Origin: an uncultured Pelagibacteraceae bacterium
Lineage (GTDB): Bacteria; Pseudomonadota; Alphaproteobacteria; Pelagibacterales; Pelagibacteraceae
Assembly (NCBI GenBank): GCA_902628565.1
Contig: CACONR010000004.1
Coordinates: forward strand, 1 to 64,000
Direction of reading: 5' to 3'
DNA: 64,000 nucleotides
The number at the start of each line of letters is the position of its first letter. Position 1 is the stretch's first letter. The notes under the pieces were generated by a model. The model made no database searches. It saw nothing but the letters and a program-made list of their open reading frames with translations, and was not told the DNA's origin. The translations under genes were made by a program, and so were the position numbers. Below are positions 53,210 to 62,599 of this stretch, piece after piece.

Positions 53210-54673
53210 ATGAAAAAGAATATATTTGAGAATGATAAATTGATATATATTTTTTTAAGTATTCTATTTGTTTTAACTATACAAATATTTGATCATTATA
53301 GAGGAAATGCTGCTCACCTCATTCACTCAATTAAATTTTTTGATACAAATAAATTAGAGAATGATTGGATTGCGAATCAAGCACACCATTTACCACTTTT
53401 TGCAGAATTCAATTATTATTTAATCAAATTTTTTTCAGTAAAAATTATATACTTTATACATAGCTTACTATTGGGCTTATGCGCTTTTTTTTTATTTTTA
53501 ATCTCAAAAAGTTTATTTCCAAAATTAAAGTCTAGATATCTTAGTATTACGTGGTTCGCTTTATTTATTATCTTATTTCATGAAAATAGTTTCTTTTCTG
53601 GCGTGGCAGGTCAAAGTGTTATTGATGTTGGTTATCAACCTGCAAGCTTTGGAGTACTATTTTTTGTTGGAGTTTATTATTTTTTAATAGATAAGTATTT
53701 ATTAAGTATCTTATTTATTTGTTTAGGGGCATCTTTTCATCCTACATATGTTTTACATTCTGGTTTTTTTGTATCAGGAATTTTAGCATTCAACTTTATT
53801 TCAAAAGATTATTTAAGGTTTTTTAGAAATTTATTTTCATACACTTTTTTAATTTTCCCAATAACCATTTTTATTATCATTAATTTCATGATGATTGATA
53901 AAAGTTTAATGACTATAGGACAAAATATAATGTTTGATAGAATTTCTCATCATGCTGATATTCATCAATGGTTATCGTATAAAGATGGTATTTTTTTACT
54001 TACTTATTTTATTTCTCTATACATAATAAGAGATAATAGACGCTTTTTTGTATTTTTTTTAGTTTTTGGTTTTTGTTCAATATCTATAAGTGTTATTCAA
54101 TATTTCATCGAAAGCAAAACTCTAGCTTTAGCTTTTCCGTGGAGAAGTTCTGTATTTTTAGCACCTCTATCTTCCATTATAATTATATCTTATTTACTTG
54201 AAAAATTAATTTTCAAAGAAAGTAAAATTAAATTTATATCTTTTTTTTTAATAATCTTAACTTCTATTAGTTTTGGTTACAAATCTCATTTTATAAAAAA
54301 TTCAAAAAAAGCTTTTCAGGAAAAATTAGAATTATCAAAAAGTATAAAAAAAAATTTTGATAAAATTGACAGAATATTAACCCCAATAAATTTAGATTAT
54401 GTGCGAATGTATAGTGGACTTCCAATTTTTATTGATTGGAAACATCATGCTTTTAGATTAGATCAATTGATTGAATGGAAAAAAAGAATTGATTTAACAA
54501 ATAAGTTTTATGGTAGTAAAAATATAGAGGATCAAAAAACACAGCTAAAAGAAATTCAAAAAATTGAGTATATTTCTCATATACTTATTAATAAGGATAA
54601 GCTAGAAATTGATTGTAATAATCTAATTAATCATGAAGTATTCGCATTAGTGAATGCAAGTGATTGTTATTAA
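53210..54673 (+). CDS. Polytopic membrane protein, unrecognised (possible GT-C-like)
   Basis: A 487-residue membrane protein with about 10-11 hydrophobic segments and a C-terminal soluble tail of some 110 residues. Loops include DHYRGNAAHLIHSIKFF, DVGYQPASFGVLFF, CLGASFHPTYVLHSGFF and ALAFPWRSSVFLAPL. An early acidic loop and conserved-looking HP and PWR spots resemble lipid-linked-sugar (GT-C) enzymes, but no family is certain. It opens the surface-glycan cluster and is followed by a methyltransferase. Confidence 0.6.
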   Translation: MKKNIFENDKLIYIFLSILFVLTIQIFDHYRGNAAHLIHSIKFFDTNKLENDWIANQAHHLPLFAEFNYYLIKFFSVKIIYFIHSLLLGLCAFFLFLISKSLFPKLKSRYLSITWFALFIILFHENSFFSGVAGQSVIDVGYQPASFGVLFFVGVYYFLIDKYLLSILFICLGASFHPTYVLHSGFFVSGILAFNFISKDYLRFFRNLFSYTFLIFPITIFIIINFMMIDKSLMTIGQNIMFDRISHHADIHQWLSYKDGIFLLTYFISLYIIRDNRRFFVFFLVFGFCSISISVIQYFIESKTLALAFPWRSSVFLAPLSSIIIISYLLEKLIFKESKIKFISFFLIILTSISFGYKSHFIKNSKKAFQEKLELSKSIKKNFDKIDRILTPINLDYVRMYSGLPIFIDWKHHAFRLDQLIEWKKRIDLTNKFYGSKNIEDQKTQLKEIQKIEYISHILINKDKLEIDCNNLINHEVFALVNASDCY

Positions 54674-54691
54674 GGTAAATTTTTTTTTAAA

Positions 54692-55540
54692 ATGAATAGT
54701 TTTCTTTATAAGATTAAAATACTTTTGTTGCGAATATTGGGATATGAAAAACCCTTAAGAGTTGCCCTATTAAAATATTTAAGCTTAAAATTTACAAATT
54801 TTAGACCTCATTATGAAACATTAATTTATGAAGCATCAAAAAGTTCAATCAAATTGGGTTATAGCGAGATAAATGTGATTGAACTTGGTGTTGCAGGAGG
54901 TGATGGAATTAAGTCTCTTATTAAATATAAAAAAAAAATTGAAAAAGTTCTTAAAATTAGAATAAACATAATTGGTTTTGATACAGGATCAGGTTTGCCA
55001 AAAACGATGGATAAAAAAGATTTACCTTTCTTTTGGAAACAAGGAGATTATACAAATAAAAATCTAAAGGATTTAGAGAAAGAGTCAGATAATGTAAAGA
55101 TTTATCAAGGAAATATATCTTCAACAATAGATCAATTTATTTCTGAAAATCAACATAAAATTGGGCTAATCATTTTTGACTTAGACCTATACTCATCAAC
55201 AAAATTATTTTTAAATAAAATTCCAAATTTATCTGAGAAAAATTTTTTACTTCCAAGAACTTTTTGTTATTTTGATGATTTATTTGTAGCAGATTATTTT
55301 TTAGATAATACCAATGGTGAACCTTTAGCAATAACTGAGTTTAATAATGAATTTAAAGATATCAAATTAGGAAAATCATTTGATCATATAAATGATTTTA
55401 AGTTTCCTTTAGCTAAAGGCCAAATATATACATTACATGATTTGAATAATGCAGATTATGATAAATACATTGGAATATATGATAGTGATAGCCTTTCTGG
55501 GCACAATAAAGATAAATTCAGATCAATATTAGATGACTAA
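54692..55540 (+). CDS. SAM-dependent methyltransferase-like protein (TylF-like)
   Basis: A 282-residue class I methyltransferase fold. VIELGVAGGDGIKSLIKY (about 65-82) is the SAM loop, IIGFDTGSGLPK the acidic turn, and GLIIFDLDLYSSTKLFL (about 158-174) holds metal-binding-type Asp residues. YFDDLFVADYFLDN follows. It probably methylates a sugar of the surface glycan. It overlaps the next gene by 8 nt. Confidence 0.7.
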   Translation: MNSFLYKIKILLLRILGYEKPLRVALLKYLSLKFTNFRPHYETLIYEASKSSIKLGYSEINVIELGVAGGDGIKSLIKYKKKIEKVLKIRINIIGFDTGSGLPKTMDKKDLPFFWKQGDYTNKNLKDLEKESDNVKIYQGNISSTIDQFISENQHKIGLIIFDLDLYSSTKLFLNKIPNLSEKNFLLPRTFCYFDDLFVADYFLDNTNGEPLAITEFNNEFKDIKLGKSFDHINDFKFPLAKGQIYTLHDLNNADYDKYIGIYDSDSLSGHNKDKFRSILDD

Positions 55541-56234
55541 ATATGAAAGTTCATATTCTGTATCAATAATTTTACCAATTTTAAATGAAATAAATTCACT
55601 TAAAAAAACAATCAAAATTCTAAATAAGATCAATATTAAAAAAGAGTATTTGATCATTTTTTCAAAATTTTTAACTAATTCTAAAGTTAAAAAAGAAATA
55701 ATTAACCTCAAAAAAAGATATAAGAATATACTTATAAAACCACAGCAAAGACCTTTCGTTGGTGGTGCAATTGATCTAGGTATTAAATTAGCAAAAAAAA
55801 AATATATTGTAATTATGGCATCAGATTTAGAGACAAATCCATATGAACTAAAAAACATGCTTAAAGTGAGTAAAAAAAATCCAAAATGTATTATTTCTGC
55901 TGATAGATGGATAAGTAAAAAAGGTTTCTATAATTATGGTATCATTAAATTTTTGGCTAATTTTTTCTTCCAAAAATTAATAAGAATTTTTTTTCAACAA
56001 GAAATTCTTGATTTTACATTCGCTTATAGGCTTTATCCCAAAAAAGCTCTTAAAGGATACAAAATCAGGGAATTAAGACATGGATTTGCTTTAGAGATAT
56101 TGCTCAGTCCGATTAGAAAAGGTTATAAAGTAATCACATTACCTGCAAAATGGAAAAAAAGGGTTGAAGGAAGATCATCAATTACGATACATAGTTATTT
56201 TTCATACTTAAAAGTTCTTTATAGAAACATATGA
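55533..56234 (+). CDS. Glycosyltransferase family 2
   Basis: A 233-residue GT-A enzyme. SVSIILPILNEINSLKKTI (about 8-26) is the nucleotide-binding start. RPFVGGAIDLGIKLAKKKY and IVIMASDLETNPYEL give the DxD-like motif (SDLE). There are no clear membrane helices, so it is dolichol-phosphate-mannose-synthase-like in size but soluble. It acts in surface-glycan assembly. It overlaps its neighbours by 8 and 4 nt. Confidence 0.84.
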   Translation: MTKYESSYSVSIILPILNEINSLKKTIKILNKINIKKEYLIIFSKFLTNSKVKKEIINLKKRYKNILIKPQQRPFVGGAIDLGIKLAKKKYIVIMASDLETNPYELKNMLKVSKKNPKCIISADRWISKKGFYNYGIIKFLANFFFQKLIRIFFQQEILDFTFAYRLYPKKALKGYKIRELRHGFALEILLSPIRKGYKVITLPAKWKKRVEGRSSITIHSYFSYLKVLYRNI

Positions 56235-57145
56235 TTTATATCGCAACCACAACAATTAATAAACCGACTAAAGCTCTAAGGCTTTTTGCTAAAAATAAAA
56301 AATGTAAATTAATTGTTGCTTTAGATAAAAAATCTAAAAAATTTAATTTAAAAAATTCAATTATTTTAACTACAAAATATCAAGAAAAGAAGTGGCCTAA
56401 ATTATCAAAATTAATTGGGTGGAATTGTATTCAAAGAAGAAATTTTGCAATTTTGGAAGCTTTCGAGAGAGGTGCTGAAGTTGTTGCGTTAATTGATGAT
56501 GACAATATTCCTTATAAAAATTGGTTTAAAAATATTTATGTTGATAAAAAAATAAAATGCAAAGAAATAAAAACTAATAAAATAATATTTGATCCTGTTG
56601 GATATACAAATCACCCGAATCTTTGGCATAGAGGTTTACCATTAGAACTCGTAGATCATAGAAAATATAAAGTTGGTAAAAAAAATCTTATTAAACCCGA
56701 TATACAAGCAAATTTTTGGAATGGTGATCCTGATATTGATGCTGTATGTAGAATGATATTTAAACCAGAATGTACTTTCAAAAAAAATTTTTTTCCTTTT
56801 TTTTCAAAAAAAATTTCGCCGTTTAATTCTCAAAATACCCTAATTCATCGAAGAGTAATTAAAGATTATTTTTTATTCCCTCACATTGGAAGAATGGATG
56901 ATATTTGGGCTGCTTTTTATGTTACTTCAAAAAAATACAAAGTTATTTATGGTGAGCCAACTGTTTATCAAAAAAGAAATGTTCATAATTTAATTAATGA
57001 CTTCAAACAAGAATATATTGGTTACACCCACTCTCTAAAACTGGTGGAAAGTTTATACAAAAATTCAGAGAATATTTATAATTATTTACCAAAAAAAAGT
57101 TCAATAGCTTTTGATGAGTGGAAAAAAATTACAAGCAAAAAATGA
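56231..57145 (+). CDS. GT-A-like glycosyltransferase (STELLO/RGP-like)
   Basis: A 304-residue protein. FERGAEVVALIDDDNIPYKN (about 79-98) is a DxD-type metal site, and HIGRMDDIWAAFYVTSKKYK resembles the second acidic block of STELLO or reversibly glycosylated proteins. IATTTINKPTKALRLF is the N-terminal strand and loop. The sugar donor is unknown. Its stop overlaps the epimerase ATG by 4 nt, so it belongs to the same operon. Confidence 0.68.
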   Translation: MIYIATTTINKPTKALRLFAKNKKCKLIVALDKKSKKFNLKNSIILTTKYQEKKWPKLSKLIGWNCIQRRNFAILEAFERGAEVVALIDDDNIPYKNWFKNIYVDKKIKCKEIKTNKIIFDPVGYTNHPNLWHRGLPLELVDHRKYKVGKKNLIKPDIQANFWNGDPDIDAVCRMIFKPECTFKKNFFPFFSKKISPFNSQNTLIHRRVIKDYFLFPHIGRMDDIWAAFYVTSKKYKVIYGEPTVYQKRNVHNLINDFKQEYIGYTHSLKLVESLYKNSENIYNYLPKKSSIAFDEWKKITSKK

Positions 57146-58131
57146 ATATATTAATATTTGGAGGGGCTGGTTTTGTTGGAAGACATTACACAGAACATTT
57201 TTTAAGAAAAGGTGAAGTCGTTAATATTGTTGATAATATTGCACCTTTATCTGGTGGGGTTCACCCAAAAAAGTGGAAAATATTTAATCCATACAAATTT
57301 AAAAAAAAATTTAATTTTATAAATCAAGACTGCAGGAATTTTTTTAATAATAAACTTAAAAGAAAATATAATTTAGTTATAAACTTAGCAGCTATAGTGG
57401 GTGGTAGAGAAGTTATTGAAAATAATCCACTTGCAGTTGCTGAGGATTTAGAGATTGATACAGCTTTTTGGAGATGGGTAGTTAAAAATAAAAAAAAAAT
57501 TGGACATGTAATTACATATTCCTCGAGTGCAGCATATCCTGTTTATTTACAGAAACAGAAAAATTATAGATTGTTAAAAGAGTCAGACATTGATTTTTCT
57601 AAAAATTATTTAGGTAAGCCAGACCTTTCTTATGGATGGGCTAAGTTAAATAATGAGTATTTAGCATCCTTAGCATTTCAAAAATATGGAATTAAAAATA
57701 CAATTTTTAGACCATTTTCAGGATATGGTTCAGATCAAGATTTAAATTATCCATTTCCCAGTATTGTGAAAAGAGCAATGAACCATAAATCAAAAAAAAA
57801 TTTCATTGTTTGGGGTAGTGGAAATCAAATGAGGGATTTTATTCATATCAAAGATGTGATTAGAGGATCTTTATTAATTACAAAAAAAGTCAAAAATGGT
57901 AAAGCGATAAATCTATCTTCAGGAAAATTTCTAAGTTTTATTTCATTATCTAAAAAAATTTTTAAAGTTTTAGGAAAAAACAATCTCAAAGTAATTGGAA
58001 ATTCAACAAAACCAGAAGGTGTTTTTGCCAGAGGTGGTTCAAGATCGCTTCAAAAAAAATATGGTTTTGAACCTAAAGTATCTATTGAGCAGGGCATTAA
58101 GTGGGCAATTGAATATTTTGAGAAACATTAA
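57142..58131 (+). CDS. NAD-dependent epimerase/dehydratase (extended SDR)
   Basis: A nucleotide-sugar-modifying enzyme of about 329 residues. GGAGFVG (7-13) is the NAD loop. TYSSSAAYP gives the catalytic Ser, and Tyr164-Lys168 in SYGWAKLNNEY complete the triad. FRPFSGYGSDQ and MRDFIHIKDV are typical of GDP-mannose/UDP-sugar epimerases. The ATG at 57142 is chosen because it overlaps the preceding stop by 4 nt; a GTG 24 nt upstream is unlikely. It converges with the TPR gene with a 4-nt overlap. Confidence 0.86.
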   Translation: MNILIFGGAGFVGRHYTEHFLRKGEVVNIVDNIAPLSGGVHPKKWKIFNPYKFKKKFNFINQDCRNFFNNKLKRKYNLVINLAAIVGGREVIENNPLAVAEDLEIDTAFWRWVVKNKKKIGHVITYSSSAAYPVYLQKQKNYRLLKESDIDFSKNYLGKPDLSYGWAKLNNEYLASLAFQKYGIKNTIFRPFSGYGSDQDLNYPFPSIVKRAMNHKSKKNFIVWGSGNQMRDFIHIKDVIRGSLLITKKVKNGKAINLSSGKFLSFISLSKKIFKVLGKNNLKVIGNSTKPEGVFARGGSRSLQKKYGFEPKVSIEQGIKWAIEYFEKH

Positions 58132-59840
58132 TTATTTTTACTTAGTATTTTTTTTTCTAGATTATTATAAATTTGATTTTCAACATTACTCCAGTCATTA
58201 AAACTTTCTTGCTTAAAAATTTTTAAATTTGAATAGGGATAAATTTTATTAAACTCTCCCCATCTCCAATCAGGGTGTAAAGCTAACATTGCCCAGGTTT
58301 CTTTATTTAGTGACGCAGAAAGATGAAGAATCGATGTATCGCTAGTTATCACAAGATCAAGATTTTTAATAATAGATGAAACTTCATCAAGTTTATACTT
58401 GCTATAATCAATTAAATTCAAGGACATAAAATCACTTTTATCTCTATCCCAAATTTCACTTTGTAAACAATAAAAGTTTGCATTTAACGAAAATATTTTC
58501 TTTAAAGATTTAAGAGGTATCGATCTATAGGGTTCATTAGCACCATTAAAACTGCCAGACCATACAATACCTACATTAAGTTTATTTTTACTTATTTTTT
58601 TATTCCATTTAAGATCGTTATTTTTATTAGCTTGTAAGAGAGTTTCATTTTTCTCAAAATTTTCTTTAAAGAAAAATTTTATTAGAGATCCCAGTGCAAT
58701 TTTAAAATCAAATTTTTTATTTTTAAAATCTTTTATTGTTCCAATTGATAAGTTTTTTATGTCATTTCTAAAAATGTTTTGAATATTACTTTGAACAGCA
58801 AAAGTAACATTTTGTGCTATTTTAGTTAATGGAATTATAAATTTTGAAAATTGTATTGAGTCCCCAATTCCCTGTTCATTAAAAACCAAAATACTTTTAT
58901 TATCAATTTTTTCACCAGTCCATTCTGATATATCTTTAAAAAAATCAGTAATTTTTGAATTTCTATATTCATAATATTTCCAGCCCTCTTTAAAATTACC
59001 TTCGTATAATAATTTTAGTCCATAATAATTTAAAAATTCAGGCTCATTAATCACCTTGTTTTTTGATTGATCTAGAAGTCTATCGCACTCTTCGTTTCGA
59101 CCTACATTGGAATATAAAATTAATAAAGTTATTAAAAATTGAGAAGCATTTATATTTTCTTTTAAAATTTCTATAGCTTTTTGAGTTTGATCCTTAAGAA
59201 TATAATATTTAGCTTTATTATATTTAAATTCTATAAAATCTTTATCTATCCTTTCTGCTTTTTTAAAATAAATGTCAGAATTCTCTTTATCTCTTAATAA
59301 GATGTAAGATTTGAGTAAATTATTAGTTATTATTTTATCTTCACCAAATTTAATTCCTTTTAAAAAAAAATCTTTTGCAGCTCCTGGATTATTTCTTTGA
59401 AGATATAAACATCCGATATTATTATAAGCTTGTTTTTTATTTCTTCCATCAAGTGAAATGTATTTATTGTAGTACTCTAAAGTCTCAATAAAATTATGGT
59501 TTAATTCATGGGCATAAGCTAAATGGTAGTTGTACTCATTATTAGTACTATTTATTTGAACCAATTGTTTTGCATAAAACAGAACTTTTTTAAAATGTTT
59601 TTTTTTTAAAAAAAGTGAATAGAGATTTTTAATTGGATCTTCAAATTTTGGTTCTAGTTCATTTGATTTTAAAAGGTTTTTTTCGCTTAATTCTAAATCT
59701 CCTTTAATTAAGTATATAACTCCTTTAAAATTAGAAATTATATGTTGATTATTTTTGTCATTATAAATTTCACATAGTTTTAAAGCTCCTCCTAAATCCT
59801 TATTTTTAATTTTTTCTACTATTTCTTTTAGATTTGACAT
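58128..59840 (-). CDS. TPR-repeat protein with C-terminal glycosyltransferase-like domain
   Basis: A 570-residue soluble protein. Residues 1 to about 290 are tetratricopeptide repeats, for example YYNKYISLDGRNKKQAYNNI and FLKGIKFGEDKIIT. From about 300 there is a GT9/GT41-like GT-B domain with FNEQGIGDSIQFSKF, VGIVWSGSFNGANEPYRSIP, DLVITSDTSILHLSAS and LALHPDWRWGEF. This architecture is common in marine bacteria, acting on glycans or protein O-glycosylation. It is read opposite to most of the cluster. Confidence 0.83.
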   Translation of the reverse strand: MSNLKEIVEKIKNKDLGGALKLCEIYNDKNNQHIISNFKGVIYLIKGDLELSEKNLLKSNELEPKFEDPIKNLYSLFLKKKHFKKVLFYAKQLVQINSTNNEYNYHLAYAHELNHNFIETLEYYNKYISLDGRNKKQAYNNIGCLYLQRNNPGAAKDFFLKGIKFGEDKIITNNLLKSYILLRDKENSDIYFKKAERIDKDFIEFKYNKAKYYILKDQTQKAIEILKENINASQFLITLLILYSNVGRNEECDRLLDQSKNKVINEPEFLNYYGLKLLYEGNFKEGWKYYEYRNSKITDFFKDISEWTGEKIDNKSILVFNEQGIGDSIQFSKFIIPLTKIAQNVTFAVQSNIQNIFRNDIKNLSIGTIKDFKNKKFDFKIALGSLIKFFFKENFEKNETLLQANKNNDLKWNKKISKNKLNVGIVWSGSFNGANEPYRSIPLKSLKKIFSLNANFYCLQSEIWDRDKSDFMSLNLIDYSKYKLDEVSSIIKNLDLVITSDTSILHLSASLNKETWAMLALHPDWRWGEFNKIYPYSNLKIFKQESFNDWSNVENQIYNNLEKKILSKNN

Positions 59841-59948
59841 TTAAAAAAATATTTTTTTTATAATTCAATTATAATTAATGATTGATTGATATAAAATTAA
59901 AAATTAATACTGGTCATACGTTAGATAACTAAATTGTTTAAATGGGTT
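59841..59948. other. Short AT-rich intergenic region
   Basis: About 108 bases between the TPR glycosyltransferase gene and the export ATPase gene, both on the minus strand. It probably holds the promoter of the TPR gene. No clear hairpin terminator or RNA is seen. Confidence 0.4.
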
Positions 59949-60629
59949 TTAAGTAATTTTTGAAATTTCTCCTTTTTCAAAATAAATTATCTTATTACAA
60001 ATTTTTTTTAGTCTATCTAAATTATGTGATGCAATTAAAGTAATTTTTGTTTTAGTAATTTTCTCTAAGATTAATTTATCAACTTTGTCTCTCAATTTTT
60101 GATCTGCTGTTCCAATCCATTCATCTAATAAAAGAATATCACTTTCAACATGCAAAGCTGTAAAAAAAGCCAATCTAAATTTCATTCCAGATGAATAAGT
60201 TTTTATTGGTAAATACAGATACTCTCCAAGTTCAGTCTCTGTTTTAATTTTATCTATTAAATCTTTTCTGTGATTTTTATTTATACCCTCAACAATTAAT
60301 CTTAATTCAATATTTTCAATTCCTGTAAGATCAGGATTAAATCCAAAGTTTATATTGATCATGGAACTAATAGAACCAGAAATTTCAATATTACCTGAAG
60401 TTGGTTGATAAATACCTGCAATTACTTTAAGTAATGATGTTTTTCCAGTACCATTTTCTCCATAAAGCCCAAAAATTCCTTTATCTAATTTTAAATTAAT
60501 TTTCTTTAATGCCTCTATACTATTTTTTTTTATATTTGAACCAAAGATACCTTTTAAAATATTTCTTCTTAAGGATAGGTTTTTATCAGAAATTGGATAA
60601 TTTAAAAAAACGTTTTCTAATATAATCAT
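59949..60629 (-). CDS. ABC-2 type polysaccharide exporter ATPase (Wzt/KpsT-like)
   Basis: A 226-residue ATPase. The Walker A motif is GENGTGKTS (57-65). The ABC signature lies around TYSSGMKFRLAF and Walker B around ILLLDEWIG. GNIEISGSISSMININFGFNPDLTG-type sequence follows the O-antigen/teichoic exporter pattern. It lacks the C-terminal carbohydrate-binding domain of some Wzt proteins. It powers export with the permease upstream, which it overlaps by 4 nt. Confidence 0.9.
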   Translation of the reverse strand: MIILENVFLNYPISDKNLSLRRNILKGIFGSNIKKNSIEALKKINLKLDKGIFGLYGENGTGKTSLLKVIAGIYQPTSGNIEISGSISSMININFGFNPDLTGIENIELRLIVEGINKNHRKDLIDKIKTETELGEYLYLPIKTYSSGMKFRLAFFTALHVESDILLLDEWIGTADQKLRDKVDKLILEKITKTKITLIASHNLDRLKKICNKIIYFEKGEISKIT

Positions 60630-61429
60630 AAATATAATACAATTTTACTCTCAAAATATTTGAATATTTTTAAGCTAATGAAAAAAACAACCATAATTAA
60701 TAATAAACATATAAAAAAACTTTGATAAAATTTCTCATCGATATTATTCATTAGTGGGTTTCTAAACAAAACTACAAAATGATAAAATGGGTTAAAGATC
60801 AATATTTTTTGAATTTTTTCTGAAACCATATTTTCACTCCATATAATTGGAGTTGCAAAGAAAAATGCATAAACTAAATTCTCAACAATTTTCTTCACAT
60901 CCTTATATATTACAGAAAGAATTGATACGAGATAACTTATTAATAATAAGTTAATAATGACCATAATTAATCCCAAAAAAATAAAAATTATGTTCAACTG
61001 TAATTTAAAATCAGAAATAAAAAATAATACAAATATTATAGGGAAGCTATGTAAAAATATAATAAAATTAGTATAAATATTTTCAAATATAAAATTTTTT
61101 ACATTTATTCTTTTTTCATTAAGCAAATCAGTTTTACTCTCAAGTATCATTGTAGATTCATTTAAAACTGTAGAAACAAAAATCCAGAAGAAAACTGATA
61201 TAGATAATCTATAGACAAAACTTGTAAAATTCTCAGGATTTAAAAAAATAAAGAAACTTAATGACAATATTGAAATTAAAAAAACACTACTCGCCACGTT
61301 CCAAAATGGCCCCAAAATTGTATCTTTATATTTTAATGCTATTTTTTTATGGGAAAAAAAAACCCAAATATCAGGCACTGAAATACATTTTAAAAAGTCT
61401 TTTAAAAAGTTCACTAAAATAATATACAC
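60626..61429 (-). CDS. ABC-2 type polysaccharide exporter permease (Wzm-like)
   Basis: A 267-residue permease with six membrane helices. An N-terminal cytoplasmic IALKYKDTILGPFWNVAS (about 31-48) is the signature of Wzm/KpsM/TagG proteins. VNFLKDFLKCISVPDIWVFF precedes it. With the adjacent ATPase it should export a lipid-linked glycan across the inner membrane. It diverges from a glycosyltransferase gene with 15 bp between the start codons. Confidence 0.89.
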   Translation of the reverse strand: MYIILVNFLKDFLKCISVPDIWVFFSHKKIALKYKDTILGPFWNVASSVFLISILSLSFFIFLNPENFTSFVYRLSISVFFWIFVSTVLNESTMILESKTDLLNEKRINVKNFIFENIYTNFIIFLHSFPIIFVLFFISDFKLQLNIIFIFLGLIMVIINLLLISYLVSILSVIYKDVKKIVENLVYAFFFATPIIWSENMVSEKIQKILIFNPFYHFVVLFRNPLMNNIDEKFYQSFFICLLLIMVVFFISLKIFKYFESKIVLYL

Positions 61430-61444
61430 AAGTTAATAAATAAT

Positions 61445-62527
61445 ATGAATAATATTTACCTCTCAATAGTTGCAGCAAGCAGAAATGATAATCATGGAGA
61501 AAATTTAGATGAAAGAACGAATTTATTCATTAAAAGTCTAGCTGAAAATTGTAAAAGACATAAAATACCTGCAGAATTGATACTTGTAGAATGGAATCAA
61601 ATACCCAATGCAAAGACTTTATCTGAAAGATTAGATTTAATTTCTAATGAATATTTAAATTCAAAAATTATACCAGTTAATCAAGATCACCACTTAAAAC
61701 TTCCAAATAGTGATCGTCTTCAATTTTTTCAAATGATAGCTAAAAATGTTGGTATCAGAAGGGCATCAGGAAATTTTGTGTTAGCAACAAATATCGATGT
61801 GATAATAAACCAAAAAATTTATGAATTTATTTCTCAAAAAAAATTAAAAGAAAAAACAATTTATAGATGTGATCGACATTGTGTGGAATATGATTATTCA
61901 GGTAATATTACAGATAATTATCTTGATCAATCTACAAAATTTATTGATAAAAAATATTACTCTCTAGATAATAACACAAAAATAAAACATTATGTCACTT
62001 CAAGTTTTTATCGACACCTTAAAGATTATTTAATTGGGTTCATTGAAAGTAAAGATAAAAGTTTAATTCAAAAAATTTCTTTTGAAAAACTAAAAAGGTT
62101 CCTTAAAAAAATCACTTTTTATCTTAAATATTTTAAAGTGCTGCCAATATTTTTCTTTCAAAAAAAATTATATACAAATGCGTGTGGTGATTTCACTCTT
62201 TTAGATAAAAATTCTTGGATTGATTTAAAAGGGTACTGCGAACTACCTATATACTCTTGGCATCTTGATTCGCTTTTTTTGTGGGAGGCAAGATTTAAGA
62301 AATATAAATTTTTCGATTTTGATAAAAAATATTACATTTATCACATAAATCATAATTTTAGCGGTGTAATATCCGAGAAAGAAAAAATGTTTCAAAAATT
62401 AAAAGAAAATAAAATACCTTACTTAACCAATGAAGAATTTTTAGATTTAGCCTTAAAATTAAATAAAAATCCTAATTATTTAAAAACTAACGAATTATGG
62501 GGTTTACATAATACAGATTTAAGTTAG
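61445..62527 (+). CDS. Glycosyltransferase-like protein (GT-A, unclassified)
   Basis: A 360-residue protein. YLSIVAASRNDNHGENLDER (about 5-24) resembles the start of GT2-like enzymes, and NVGIRRASGNFVLATNIDVI (about 103-122) has a DxD-like position replaced by NID. YTNACGDFTLLDKNSWIDLKG and YSWHLDSLF are further conserved-looking blocks. The last 37 residues have a degraded copy at 63.77-63.88 kb. A role in surface-glycan synthesis is inferred from context. Confidence 0.7.
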   Translation: MNNIYLSIVAASRNDNHGENLDERTNLFIKSLAENCKRHKIPAELILVEWNQIPNAKTLSERLDLISNEYLNSKIIPVNQDHHLKLPNSDRLQFFQMIAKNVGIRRASGNFVLATNIDVIINQKIYEFISQKKLKEKTIYRCDRHCVEYDYSGNITDNYLDQSTKFIDKKYYSLDNNTKIKHYVTSSFYRHLKDYLIGFIESKDKSLIQKISFEKLKRFLKKITFYLKYFKVLPIFFFQKKLYTNACGDFTLLDKNSWIDLKGYCELPIYSWHLDSLFLWEARFKKYKFFDFDKKYYIYHINHNFSGVISEKEKMFQKLKENKIPYLTNEEFLDLALKLNKNPNYLKTNELWGLHNTDLS

Positions 62528-62599
62528 GGCTTTTAAATTATAATTTGAGACTTAATTTCTTTTTTATTTAGATTATAAAGTAAATACTATTTGAAATGT

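Noticed and set aside
59949-60629. Possible missing ATPase for the amino-acid importer at 2.3-4.5 kb
   Set aside because: Its sequence and 4-nt overlap with a Wzm-like permease mark it as a polysaccharide exporter ATPase.
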